DNA from: Trichoplax sp. H2
Lineage: Eukaryota; Placozoa; Uniplacotomia; Trichoplacea
Length of the DNA stretch: 64,000 bases
Assembly (NCBI GenBank): GCA_003344405.1
Contig: NOWV01000071.1
Location: 248,001-312,000 of the forward strand
Direction: 5' to 3'
The notes under the pieces were generated by a model. That model was not told the DNA's origin and searched no databases. It saw only the letters and a list, made by a program, of their open reading frames with translations. Each line of letters begins with the position of its first letter. Position 1 is the stretch's first letter. The position numbers and the translations under genes were made by a program. Below are positions 23,895 through 37,145 of the stretch, piece after piece.

Positions 23895-24471
23895 ATGTTC
23901 ATCTACATTAAAACCTCTATGGGGAAATTAACGAGGTTAATTGTAGACCCTAGTGATACTATCGAAATGGTCAAAATGAAATACGAATTTGAAGTAGGTA
24001 AGGCGTAGATTAATTATTAGCGAAAATGACTTTAAGCTAAAGAGATTTCATCTTGAATGAATAGCAATCTGAATGCTGTTTTGCCATGATTGTGCAATGA
24101 GCAGAACATAAAGTAGGTTACGGCATGATAATGTGTAGTAGAGTTGATAATTCTGCTAGCAATGGAAATGGATCTAAATTGGATCATCCAAGTAGTATTT
24201 AGATTAGCATGAAGTATTATTTAGGTACAAGTATAAATAAGTGCATGTTGCCTACAGTCAACTCTTTCCTGTAATGATTCGAATTGCAATTCCTGTTGTC
24301 ATGGACAGTAAGCGTTTTCACCAATGGATGATTAACGTTATAGGAATACCTTCAGGTAAGCAACGTCTAGTCTTTGGTGGATTACGCCTAGAAGATGAGC
24401 ATACTTTAGCATATTATGGAATCCAGAACGGTAAGATTGGGCATGTTTCATCTCCAATAGAAGTGGAATAG
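23895..24471 (+). CDS. Divergent ubiquitin-like protein, 76 residues, no C-terminal Gly-Gly
   Basis: Two exons, 23895-23997 and 24344-24471, join in phase 1 at codon 35 (GAAGTAG|GTAAGG ... GTTATAG|GAATACC) to give exactly 76 codons and a stop, the length of ubiquitin. It aligns to ubiquitin without gaps: residues 18-24 DPSDTIE, 35-37 GIP, 40-43 KQRL, 50-52 LED and 61-62 IQ are typical. Lys6, 11, 27 and 29 are kept. Lys33 is Glu, Lys48 is Leu and Lys63 is Asn. Patch residues Leu8, Ile44 and Val70 are Ser, Val and Ser. The C-terminus is I-E-V-E, so it could not be conjugated as ubiquitin is. The intron matches intron 1 of the ubiquitin-eL40 gene in position and phase. The second ubiquitin intron position is read through. 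It could be a working type-II-like ubiquitin fold or a decaying copy with an intact frame. Confidence 0.72.
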
Positions 24472-24681
24472 TATATCACATTATTCAATAACGTATCTTT
24501 ATTACAAAATCTATAGAGACAACCTTATTTTTGATGCTTACATTAACGGGAAAATGATATGAAGATGCAAATTGGAATAGGCTTGTTTCTATAGTAAGAA
24601 TGAGAGAAAGCAAGAGTGTCTTATACACTAATACCTAATGTTCGATGAATTGGTTTGACTGAGCATTGTACATGTCCATAA

Positions 24682-24691
24682 AATAAATAAA
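24682..24691 (+). terminator. Candidate polyadenylation signal of the ubiquitin-like gene
   Basis: Two overlapping AATAAA hexamers lie about 210 nt after the ubiquitin-like stop codon. The fit in position and orientation supports transcription of the gene but is not proof in AT-rich DNA. Confidence 0.4.
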
Positions 24692-24699
24692 AGTATAAA

Positions 24700-26540
24700 A
24701 CACTTTTGGACTGATAAACGAAAGTTGCCGCAAATCTTCATGGTTATTTTTCGTTGATCAAATATTGACCCGCTAATAGATGTAAGATCGCATTTAGTTT
24801 TGATAATTTCTCATCATGCCATTTGTTGGTATTGTATCTCATTTAGTATCGCATAAGATTATAACCACTTATCAGGCGTGTATTTTGAACATCCGAAATC
24901 CTATCGAAAGTAAAAAGAAGTGAAAGACATTTGCAAAGTTGGTGTAGAATTAATCGATTACTCGTTGTAACGATAAATTGCTGTTGCGGAAAATTATTCC
25001 CTTGACCAACTAGTACACGAGCGAGTAAGTTAGTAAAAACTAAGATAGCTGCCAATCCGATTATTCTGATATCGAAGGATGTTGTGACAAAACTGCAATT
25101 ATGAACAAAATCGCTTTCGAGGATCACTTTTATTCAGGAAAGACTTTCGTGAAGTTTATATTTGCAATAACGAATGGCGATGACCAGCTAATATACGGAC
25201 CAGTAAGTTATTTAAATAAAATACACGGTATTTTATATCATTTCGACTATTCCGAAACCTGTAAGACATTATTACAAATTTTTTCGCGGCTCCTGCAGTA
25301 GATCTCAATTCTATCTACCACTCTGACCTGTACTGTAGTAAACAGTCGATATCCTGAACAGAAAATTCCGTAACATTTTGTAGCGACTCCTGCAGTGGAA
25401 GATCTAAAGTCCATCTACTACTCTGATCTGTGCTGTAGTAAACAGTCGATATCCTGTACAGAAAATGCCGTAAATAGCAACTCCTGCAGGCATCCATTCC
25501 ATTACTTATAGCATCCATGTTCACTGGGTAGTAACTACGCTAGATGAGTTTAAGCTCTTCAATCTAGTGAAGCAGTCATGCAGCACAGAGATGGCAATCA
25601 GGTTATAACGTGTCCAGTAATTTCCTTGGATAACCCATCAAATGATGATAGTAATAGCAGTACAGCATTACTAATCATAATACGCAGATATTGCAGCAAG
25701 GCTACTATATTTCTTACTCTACGAGGACGTACAGGTATTGCCAGTAGTGGATTGAAATAGAAATATCAATAACTATCTATAGTCTCCAATAGGACCGATC
25801 CATCTTGAAATGATTATGATGAAGTTGTCAAGTTAGAGACAAAATCAAGTCAATCTAATGTAGATGATTAAAGCAAATAAATTAGCCATGCAACGAAACT
25901 TTTTCACAATACTGTAGATAAGATATATAGGTTATGTGTAGGCATATCCGTTTGAAATATTGGACCTCTTTTAATCTATTGCTGATCCAATGGTAAACCT
26001 AAATTGAGGCCATAACTGGCTATAAATCAGTGCTTACTGCAATTATGACCTATATTCAACAGACATAGAAGATCAATTCCTCGCCAAGAGCAGTATATAC
26101 GTGACATGTACACATTTCGAAATAGAAGGACAGCGGATTACAGTACTAACATGGAATATAATAATTTATTAATCCAAGAAAGGCCAGTACATACAACATC
26201 AATCACAGAACATTTTATATCAATTAGAGATCGATAGAACAAATAGATACAATCTTTCCTGAATAGGAAATGTATGCATATACGTACAGTATTACCATTC
26301 CTTTATCCTGGCTACTACGAAATTTATGGATTTATTTTAAATGAGTAAGTCCAAAGGAATAATTTATCTAATAGAGAAAAAATTTAAAATTGATCGCAGT
26401 ACAGTTTCCTATTCCATCGTAATGATTATTGTAATTAGTAAAGCATCCGTTCTCGTTCAAATGTATGGCCTGAAACCAAACATGCTCTCCATGACTGCAT
26501 CATACCAGTAGGACATTTTTATCGCTTCCATGACAGCGAT
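24700..26540. other. Spacer between the ubiquitin-like gene and hydrolase A
   Basis: No gene is recognised. ORFs at 24843-25127 (minus) and 25101-25301 (plus) overlap each other on opposite strands and show no known motif. A short tandem duplication lies at 25288-25490. Confidence 0.45.
25288..25490. repeat. Tandem duplication, about 100 bp x 2 plus a partial third
   Basis: Copies begin with GCG(G/A)CTCCTGCAGT, then AGATCT and ATCTAC-ACTCTGA, and continue CTGTAGTAAACAGTCGATAT then CCTG-ACAGAAAAT-CCGTAA. A third start (GCAACTCCTGCAG) follows at about 25478. It contains the ACTGTAGTAAACAGT near-palindrome. Confidence 0.85.
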
Positions 26541-26543
26541 CGC

Positions 26544-28130
26544 TTATAATGACGCAGTTACATTACTACTATTTAAAATTTGTGAAATCATTTCGGCAAT
26601 ATATTTCGCGTGGAATTTTTGAACGTAGTGCCCACCATTCCTAAATACAATTTGCCGTGATTGATGTGTTCGTAGTTCATATAGTACGGCATCATTTTCT
26701 ACGACTGAAAAAGTAAATAGAATCAATTCTGCTGGCAATAATGCAATGAGTGAAGACGGAAAATGATCCTTTTCCATGTGAAAATACGTGTAGAAGTTGC
26801 AAATCCATTTAATGTAAAATTGTTGAATCAGTTAATATTTCATCTTGTTTATGAAACTTACCTTGTCCATCACTAATCTCTGCTAATTCCTTCATGGTTT
26901 TTAATCCTAAAGTTTGACCAATTCCACTAAATATCGCATTTTCGATAAGTGCATCATTCTTCCCGTAAGCCAAGATAACAGGAGCATTTCGATCACGAAT
27001 GCATTGTAAATTCTTGGTGTGTAGTGCAAAATCAAGACTGGCAACTATATCTTGAGTATGCTCGATTTCACCTTTGACGAATCTGCTCACTTTAAATCCA
27101 AGCATGCGATAAAAGTAAGGCAAAATCATTCCAATTATGACTTTGGTTAACCAGCAGAAATGGAGTAAGTAGGATAATAATTTCACCACTAATTGAAGTC
27201 AAATAAAGGTTAAGTTACTGAAGTAAATAAAACTCACTGTATTCGTACGATTATTTGTTGATAGCATAATATAGAAGGCAATTTTTAACCGTAACGAAAT
27301 GCAGACCTATTCGATCTAATCTTCTCGTAGCTGATAATGAATTGAACACGACAGTAGACAGTAGGTATAACATCGATATTGGTAAACAGTGTGGTAGAAA
27401 TTACCTGAAAATGGACTTATAGAGTGGTGAGGTCTTAGGCCAGGGCCAGATATCAGCCCAAGACTTAAAACCAAGTTTGGATGTGTAACAAGTAGGTTGG
27501 AAATAACTGTGCATGAAAAGCTATGTGCAATTGCCATATCAACCTTGTCAATATTCAAACTAGACAAAAAGTTCACCACAAAATGGACCAGGTTCATGGG
27601 GCTATATTGGAGATCATCTGGCTTTTCTGTCTCTCCAAATCCAGGAAGGTTGATCCTTATCACTCTAAATCCTTTTTGAACTAACGGAGGAGCAAGATAA
27701 CGAAAGTCATAATGGTTTCCTGAAATAAAATAGCAAACAGTTATCGACAGTTAGTACCGTCATGGATCCTTCGCCACATTGTTCAAGTGTTGAACAGTAT
27801 GTCTGGCGATGAGTACGTTATTTTAAGGATCGAGTACAATATTGGCGTCGGGCATGACAATGATGAACAGAGTTATAAGTTTGTATTAAATACAACTGAT
27901 TAAATTCTTATTTTATCATAGATGAAGATTGATCATTTACCAGGGCATCCGTGCATGGCTATAATAATTCGAGATCCTGTGGGATTTTCCTCCGTGTAGC
28001 TAGCCTTAAAATGGCGGACAGAAGTAATACCCATATTTTTGGTACTAATTTGAGTGTATTTTACCTCTGGATCTGATGGTGTAGGTAAATCGTACTTGTT
28101 ATTTTCTTGTTGATGCGTGTTGCTTGACAT
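26544..28130 (-). CDS. Alpha/beta hydrolase paralogue A (DUF1057-like)
   Basis: Four exons (27941-28130, 27405-27719, 26862-27188, 26544-26704), every junction in phase 1, give 330 residues. The HGCPGNHYDFRY segment (about 60-71) resembles the oxyanion loop of the DUF1057 alpha/beta hydrolases, followed by RINLPGFG. The nucleophile elbow is AHSFS (Ser130) in place of the usual GHSFG. The predicted acid is Asp247 in AYGKND, and the His is His303 in GGHY. The triad is therefore complete, but both elbow glycines are replaced, which may reduce activity. Residues 171-198 are strongly hydrophobic and may be a lid or a membrane contact. No signal peptide is evident. It stands head to head with paralogue B, start codons about 970 bp apart. 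The substrate is unknown, and the family name comes from recalled motif similarity. Confidence 0.82.
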
Positions 28131-28524
28131 GGCTGAGAGATTTATTGGAATGGTTGGATCAATTGTAGATCTATCTATGATGTATATTCAACATTAATAT
28201 ATGTAAATGTACAATATGCTTTCTCTTGTCGCCTAGTACTTGGGAATGGATGATAGTGTAAACAGTGCGTGTATCGTGTTTAGGGTGTGTCCACTACCTA
28301 GACGACGATACTAGGAATACGTAATGTTATTGGCATCATGGCTAATTAATTCTTCTGCGATGAAAGGGGTTTAAAACTCTCATTCGTGACTAGACTTTAG
28401 CATAACATACAGTATACTATATTATTTACTGCCATGCATATGGTATCGACTAGTCTTCTTCATCAAAATAATCGGGTTAGGGTACTTCTACTAATAAACC
28501 TTACGCTGTAGATGGGTCGTAGAT

Positions 28525-28964
28525 CATCGAATTCGACTTGTTTCAGTCACTGTTGATCCTTGATTCGTTGGATGGTATCGTGCCATATTTAAAGCAGCAA
28601 TAAAAGTAAGCTCTAACGACTGCCTTTGTAATGTCATCGAATTCTACTTGTTTCAGTCCCTGTTGATCCTTGATTACTTGGATAATATCGTCTCATATTT
28701 AAAGCAGCAATAAAAGTAAGCTCTAACGACTGCCTTTGTAATGTCATCGAATTCTACTTGTTTCAGTCCCTGTTGATCCTTGATTACTTGGATAATATCG
28801 TCTCATATTTAAAGCAGCAATAAAAGTAAGCTCTAACGACTGCCTTTGTAATGTCATCGAATTCTACTTGTTTTAGTCTCTGTTGATCTTTGATTACTTG
28901 GATGATATCGTGTCATATTTAAAGTAGCAATGAAAGTAAGCTCTAACGACTGCCTTTGTAATGT
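28525..28964. repeat. Four 110-bp tandem repeats between the divergent hydrolase genes
   Basis: Copies start at 28525, 28635, 28745 and 28855, each with CATCGAATTC. Copies 2 and 3 are identical, copies 1 and 4 differ at a few sites. Every copy has CATATTTAAAG followed by CAATAAAAG or CAATGAAAG. The array fills about half of the spacer between the start codons of hydrolases A and B, so it lies in whatever promoter they use. Confidence 0.93.
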
Positions 28965-29101
28965 ACATTGACTAGGTAGGTGCAGTCGCGTATGAAATTA
29001 GAATTGCATCGACAAACTTTGATATCTTGAATTTAAACTCTCATCAATGAGTGGTATAATCGACACTAACAGAGGTACTGGATAGCAATAACAGTAGAAG
29101 C

Positions 29102-31299
29102 ATGGCATCAAACAAGGATCAACACAACAATAATGAGTTTGAATTACCAACACCATCTGATCCGGAGGTAAAATACACTCAAGTCAGTACTAATAATATG
29201 GGCATAACTTCTATCAACAATTTCCAAGCTGGCTACACTGACGAAAATCCTACAGGATCTCGAATTGTTCTAGCCGTTCATGGAACTCCTGGTAAGTGAT
29301 GATAGGGTATCACGGATTGATTCAATTTCAGACTGTTCCATAAATTTAACTTTTCATCAAGTTAAGAGTAATCGAAGCTAGATCCAATACTGTACACTGA
29401 CCATGGTTAAAATAGGTTGGATGAGATGATCAGTATCGCTCATTAGATGACATAATGATTACGATGATCAGTACAACAGTTTGTCTTATGAGTAAATTAA
29501 ATGCATGTGATTATAGGTAGCCATCATGACTTTCGATACCTTGCTCCACCTCTGGTTCAAGCAGGACTAAGGGTTATCAGAGTTAATCTCCCTGGCTTTG
29601 GAGCTACGAAGAAACCGGATGAGCTCGTATACAATTTTAACACAATGGCCCATTGGCTAGCTAACTTTTTATCTAGTATTAATATTCATACGGTTGATAT
29701 GGCTGTTGGACATAGCTTTGGATGTGCAATCATTGCCACCTTGTCTGTTACACATCCAGAATTAATTTCAGCTTTTACACTCCTATCTACCTTTGGCCTA
29801 AGACCCCACCGCATTATTAGACCATTTGCAGGTACTACTTTGTTACTACCTAACCAACAGCTCGAGTATTAGTTTCATGCATGTGACATTTTAGTAATTA
29901 AATAAAACGCGCTTCAAATTCGTATGGGTTTGTAGTCATTAATATCTAAAAAATGATATAATAATCGCTTTAAATAAGCATCGATTTGTAAGCAATGATA
30001 CCTGAACGTTATAGGATAATATACAAGATTCTATATTAGTGAACATCTACCTGCAAATGTTGCTATCCTGTAATTCTATAAGATAACATACAAATTTTAA
30101 CTAGTCGTAATAAATGCGTCTCATAATAATTATCTTAGTCAAATAGTATTTCCTAAAAGGCTTCTATTACAAGGATTTAGTAATAGTAGAGCAATAATTA
30201 ATTACTACAAGAATCTAGTCTAAAATCGAAAGTATTCCGAGCTTAAAGAGAAGTAAAGTCTCTTCTCCTCTGTGAGCTCATCTCTACAGTTCTTATAAAC
30301 ATTCGTTAAATCCATTTATGACAACTTGATTAATCTACAATCAGATATGAATCATCAAACAAAACACTTTTCTCTAATAGTACGTCATTATTTTCTACAA
30401 TCGAAATCGTTCTACTAAAGATGTCACTACTCTTCCATTAACGTCTAGGCCCTTTCTCCGAAGGGTATTTTAACAACTACAGTGTTTTTAGCTACATAAA
30501 TCTTGTACCATAATTAGTCAACTGGCTACTATTAGTCATCAACAATTTCTAATATAGTAGTTAGCAATCATCTAATATTGGCTTCACGGTAATATCTATC
30601 CAAAGCAGCCTAAATATATCTAATATAGCTATCCATATATTCAAATATGGGTGCATTACTATACTAGTGTAAGATAACAATGCTTCTTTTTTTACTAGCG
30701 ATAAAGTTGTCAGCATACCTTCTGGATCTTTCATGGGTAACCAACTTTATAGCTACCAAGATTTTAACTTGTGCTTATAGAATGGCTGGATTTAAAATGA
30801 GCAAATTTGTTGAAAATGAAATGGTACATAGTCACCAGTTGACTACCAATATCGATTTTGACCAGCATGCCACTAATTTAAAATCCATTGGTAAAAGGAA
30901 AGTTCCTGTCATTTTAGCATACGGAAAGAATGATCCACTTATTGAAAATGAAATATTTAGTGAAGTTGGTCAAATATTAGGACTAAAAAGTATGACGGAA
31001 TTAAGTGATTTAAATGGCGAACAAGGTGAGATTCATATCCCTATGTACAATATTCAATGATTTAAACTTAAAAGCTCATAAACGACTTTTAAAGTATCTT
31101 CTCATATTAAACGTACATCTCGCACCGTTTTTAATAAGGGATTGTTTTTACTTTCTCAGATATAGAAAATGGAATCATGTATGAAATACAATTAAATCAA
31201 TCACGAGAAATTGTGTTTAGAAATGGTAGCCATTATATTCAAAAATTCCATGCGAAATATATTGCAAAAATTATTATACAAGTTATGAATAAGCAGTAA
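29102..31299 (+). CDS. Alpha/beta hydrolase paralogue B (DUF1057-like)
   Basis: Four exons (29102-29291, 29517-29831, 30699-31025, 31160-31299), all junctions phase 1, give 323 residues. Exons 1-3 have exactly the lengths of those in paralogue A, so the two align without gaps over that span. Motifs: HGTPGSHHDFRY, RVNLPGFG, a canonical nucleophile elbow GHSFG (Ser130), GLRPH, acid Asp247 in AYGKND and His302 in GSHY. Of the three paralogues this is the one with the most standard active site. Intron 2 (867 nt) is longer than in A. A start Met at 29102 is supported by N-terminal similarity to A (xPTPSDPEVKYTQ). The protein is likely cytosolic or lid-associated with membrane, with unknown substrate. 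Confidence 0.85.
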
Positions 31300-32362
31300 A
31301 TGATTTCATCAAATTGGATCCTCTGGTTGTGGATATAACATCAGAAACGATTGTCTTTTGCTAATTATTATAATACATGACTTTTAGATATGGATCGTTA
31401 GAAGAGGATTCATGCATGAAAAAGTTTTTATTACATTATTTGGTAATAAGAGCATAGGCCTACACTTTGTAAGATAAATGTTGCAGTAGCTCGTATAGCA
31501 AGAAAAATTTTATCTCTATTTGAAAATGTATACAGTTGTACATTCACTAAATATCTATAAGGTTGATAGATCAAGAATCTTTGAAGACGTTAGAAAATTA
31601 AGATTTGTTGAACAAAACCTTGTTTACAAAGATACAACGTAATCGATCAGCTGAGGACCTCTAATGAGAAAGAACGAGTTTACTGTACTAAACCGCTCGC
31701 ATATATACTTTTCCGCGTTAATAGCTGACTGTCTTGGAATCTGTTGAGAGATCATCTCTGCAGTGCAGTATCCAGCAACTCTAAGTGATGCAACACACTG
31801 CGGCATTTACGTATCCAGTTACATCGATGTCTTTCAGTGTGTTTTACGCTTACTTTGTAGCTGAATGTGAAATTTCAGAAATGTCTGAATATACTAATAA
31901 TATAGTGGGCTAATGACACTAACTCACAGTAGATCAAATTATAACCCCCTAGTTGTATTATTCCACATGACCTATATTGTCAACCTCAAAGTAATCATTA
32001 TTATTGATTGCAATACTTAGCCAATTTACGCTTCATTGTTATGATTGGTGTTCAAATCGGCAATTTTTATGTCGATTTTCAATGCAATTGTATGACTTTA
32101 GAGTTTACCCACCCTGTACTATGGAATAGCAAGTTTCGGCCATTTTGATCAGACGGCAAGGTAATGCACACTGCAGAGCACAGGTCTAAATTAGCCAACG
32201 ATAAGCATCTTGGAATATAGCGTATACGCGTCTAATTATATTTTAAAATAGATATTTGGCTAACAGTAGTCATCATGGAAGCTCTCGAATCCTGTATAGG
32301 CAAAACATGTTTGGTACAATTTAGTAGTGTACAGAATACTGGTTTAGACTATGCCTATTCCA

Positions 32363-32608
32363 GGTCAGGGCTTCGCTGAACTAGCTCAAGAGCTAAATGC
32401 GAGCTCTCGACAGCCAGATTCAATTTAAACAGACGCATAGATGTTGGTCAGGGCTTCGCTGAACTAGCTCAAGAGCTAAATGTGAGCTCTCGACAGCCTG
32501 TTTCAATTTGAAGAGACGCACAGACGTTGGTCAGGGCTTCGCTGAACTAGCTCAAGAGCTAAATGCGAGCTCTCGACAGCCTGGTTCAATTTGGACAGAC
32601 GATGGTCC
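32363..32608. repeat. 83-bp tandem repeat, 3 copies
   Basis: Copies start at 32363, 32446 and 32529 with GGTCAGGGCTTCGCTGAAC. Each includes AGCTCAAGAGCT and GAGCTC, which make local inverted repeats. Differences between copies are few, so the array is fairly young. Confidence 0.95.
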
Positions 32609-33453
32609 ATTTTTTTAAGTTTGCTATTCTGCTGCTATGGAGAAATGGACATTTCAACGAAAAACAAGGGAGAGCTATCCATGACTCATGAAAGGGTTAA
32701 AGCCACAAGTACAAGTCCTTGCCGTTGCCATGGCATTCGTGCTAAGCTGCAGTATTAGTACGGTATAGCTAAAGTACACAAAGTAGTCAGTAGTCAATAA
32801 ATGCAATCTATATATAGTATACATAAAGTAGCAGCCGATTTTTTTGTATGACCATCACGGCCAAACGGAGAGTTTTTTTTTTTGCAGCTACTATAGTCCC
32901 AGATATAGCATATGCAAACAGAGGAATTATAGCTAACAGTCGTTCAGTATACTAAAAATGGCGGACTGACTATTTTGCATTTTACTGGTCATCTTAACTC
33001 AGCCATATAGCTGAAACGATATATGCGTTGTATTACTATATTATACTGTACTGTCTGCGATTCGAGCTACTAACAGTAGTTGGTTTTGTACAGTATGGTA
33101 TACGGTTTCAATGATAGCGTAGAGTAGAAAGACCAGGAAAATGATTTTCCGTTGGCACTGATCATAGGACATATCCTACACTAGACTGGACTGGACACTG
33201 GACAGCGGACAATGGAAGTCTTCAGGACGGACAGATATTTAGCCTCATTTCGTTCACAAATAGTATGCTAAATACTTCGTTAGTGGATTCTGAACTGACT
33301 GATTTTTATCTCAATGAAGTCATATTATATTGTATTCCATTACCTGTTGCTAAGTTCTGCTTGGAAGCAGAGTAACTTTAGATCATCAGTGTTATTCAAA
33401 TGAATACGAGTGATTAAGAAAACAGACAAGGAAGATTCGTACCGAGTAGTCCT

Positions 33454-33750
33454 TTTTGGACATGGTCGGCCTCATCAAGTATGAAAAGTCCGTCCGACAG
33501 TCCAAGACTTTTGGACATGATCGTCCTCATGCCCTCATCAGGTATGAAAAGTCCGTCCGACAGTCCAAGACTTTTGGATATGGTCGGCCTCATGCCCTCA
33601 TCAGGTATGAAAAGTCCGTCCGACAGTCCAAGACTTTTGGACATGGTCGGCCTCATCAGGTATGAAAAGTCCGTCCGACAGTCCAAGACTTTTGGACATA
33701 GTCGGCCTCATCAGGTATGAGAAGTCCGTCCGACAGTCCAAGACTATTGG
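33454..33750. repeat. 54/63-bp tandem repeat, 5 copies, hairpin-forming
   Basis: The core AAGTCCGTCCGACAGTCCAA occurs five times. Units are 63 bp in the first part, where an extra 9 bp (CCTCATG-like) is present, and 54 bp later. Each has the perfect inverted repeat GTCCAA-GACTT-TTGGAC. Because both unit lengths are multiples of three, long open frames appear on both strands. I regard these as a by-product and not as genes. Confidence 0.95.
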
Positions 33751-33981
33751 ACTGGTATCGTACCGTACTGTCTGTACACAGTGTTCAGCTGCGATGTCAA
33801 GCAAGTATGTCGGAATGCATACTGTAACAGCTGTCTAGAACCATACTGTAGCACTATACTGTTAGTAAAATCATCAAGTAAACGGCAAAACTCTACTACA
33901 GTACACCGTACACAGCGGAGAGTAGCTAGCTTCAACCGTTGGATTGCGCATGATCAAATCTTTTCGCAGAACGCGTGTTCG

Positions 33982-34027
33982 CCCTTTCTCGCTCATTCCT
34001 TGGAAGCAAGTGGAGTCCATTGGCAAG
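33982..34027 (+). promoter_or_regulatory. Possible 5' UTR exon with TOP-like start of ubiquitin-eL40
   Basis: A pyrimidine run CCCTTTCTCGCTC resembles the 5' terminal oligopyrimidine start of ribosomal protein mRNAs, and a donor-like AAG|GTAGCG follows at 34027. An acceptor TATATAG at about 34551 lies 18 nt before the start codon. A second pyrimidine tract (TTCTTTCTTCCTT, about 34525-34538) is an alternative start without a UTR intron. Confidence 0.3.
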
Positions 34028-34521
34028 GTAGCGACATTTAATGTCTTCAATTTTTATTTTAATCCCTTTCTAGCCTAATAATTCAGCAGTGAATTGATCA
34101 TGGATTGTGTTCATAGACTATTTTACTTTCTGATAAGTTTATTAACGTGTCCATTGGATGAAAATCATGTTATTTTAAATTCATCATCCATGGTGATTCC
34201 ACTGCTACCATAGTGAACTCAAGTGGAGTTTTTCTGTTATAATGTAATCGTCTATTTCAAAGGGAATACTTTACTTAATGCTTGTAGTAGAATGTTAGGA
34301 GACAGCAGGAACGAAGAAAAGTGAATTGAGTGATGCTATTTTTTTTGTCCAGGCGAGCTATAACTCGCCATTTCTTGTTGCAGATGACTTCTGATATTTT
34401 TTTGCAAGTCAGTCGTCTTTCGTAGAGTAGATTGTATGGTTCACTACTGTACAGTATAGTGGTGTATTCAGTAGCGTAGCAACATCAATTCCATAGAGAG
34501 GATAGCTTGTTATCCAACTAG

Positions 34522-36082
<1,561 letters not shown>

Positions 36083-36153
36083 AGGAGTGGATTCATCTTT
36101 TGTCGTTGTAAAGCTGTCACTGTCAAAAGATATCTCTCCAATGTTGTAATATC

Positions 36154-36159
36154 AATAAA
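36154..36159 (+). terminator. Polyadenylation signal of ubiquitin-eL40
   Basis: AATAAA lies 72 nt after the stop codon, followed within 20 nt by a TTGTGCAATTAAAACTTGTG stretch whose TG-rich ends fit a downstream element. The position is typical. Confidence 0.7.
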
Positions 36160-37145
36160 ACTCTTGTGCAATTAAAACTTGTGTTTCGCGAATGTTGTGT
36201 ACTGATATTTCTTCGGGTGTATGAGCTACAGTAATTAATTATTTATGCGCACTTTCAGTAGTTCAAATGAAGATGATTAATTCAAGTTCCTTATTGCATC
36301 AATGTAGTTTCTGACTTTGCACAGTATGCATAACGTATCTTTATTGAGAGCTATTGAAATATGAAGTTGAAATGCCCCTGTTGCTGCCAAGATGTTTTTC
36401 TCGTTAAAGATATTGAACAAGCCAATAGTGCAGGTAGTTAATACCTACTTATTGGCGTAGATATGCATATCACGCACATGTAAAAGATCATCCATTTATA
36501 ACTATATGATTCAACATCAGTCATAATTATACAGTATTTTACTTCCCGGTAACTACAGCTTTGGAGCTAGAGTTGAAATTAAACTTTAAAAATACAAGAG
36601 TAGCATTAGTAATAACATTAAATTAAGTTCATTACAGTATTTTATTTCGCCATGGCAACAGCTCTGAAGGGAGTCAAAAAAATAAGATTAAAATAAAAAA
36701 TTAGAGCTTCATGTCTACTGTAACAAAAATACAGCACTAGTCATTGGTACATTGATGCCCTTGAATTGAATCCAAAATGTAAGATCGCAAGACAGAAATT
36801 GAGTCATCTCCAAGGTGTACTAGTTATTGATTCGTGGTATAGTATTTATAAGCATATTTATTCTTTGGTTTAGTATACAATGTCAAAATTATAGCCTAAC
36901 GATAGCAATGGCTTACACTCTAGCATTAGCTTGTCATCTTAATTTAATTAGGTGAACGTAGCTTCAAGCTACCAATCAAGATATTAATAACGAAATTAGT
37001 AATGCATCCGATATAGTGGAATGCCAATTTTGCGTATAAGCCAGGTATCAATATTGCACTATAGCAGCACTAATTGTCAAGCAGAAAGGAATTTCACCGC
37101 TCAATCCCTGAATATCTTCTTCAGCTAAGCTACTGATGGCTGCAA

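Noticed and set aside
24431-24460. Second intron in the ubiquitin-like gene (donor GTAAG, acceptor CCAATAG)
   Set aside because: It would be only 30 nt, too short, and the read-through gives exactly 76 codons.
33414-33804. Four overlapping ORFs of 67-90 codons on both strands
   Set aside because: All are produced by a tandem repeat whose unit is a multiple of three. There is no domain, no splice context, and codon usage is the same on both strands.
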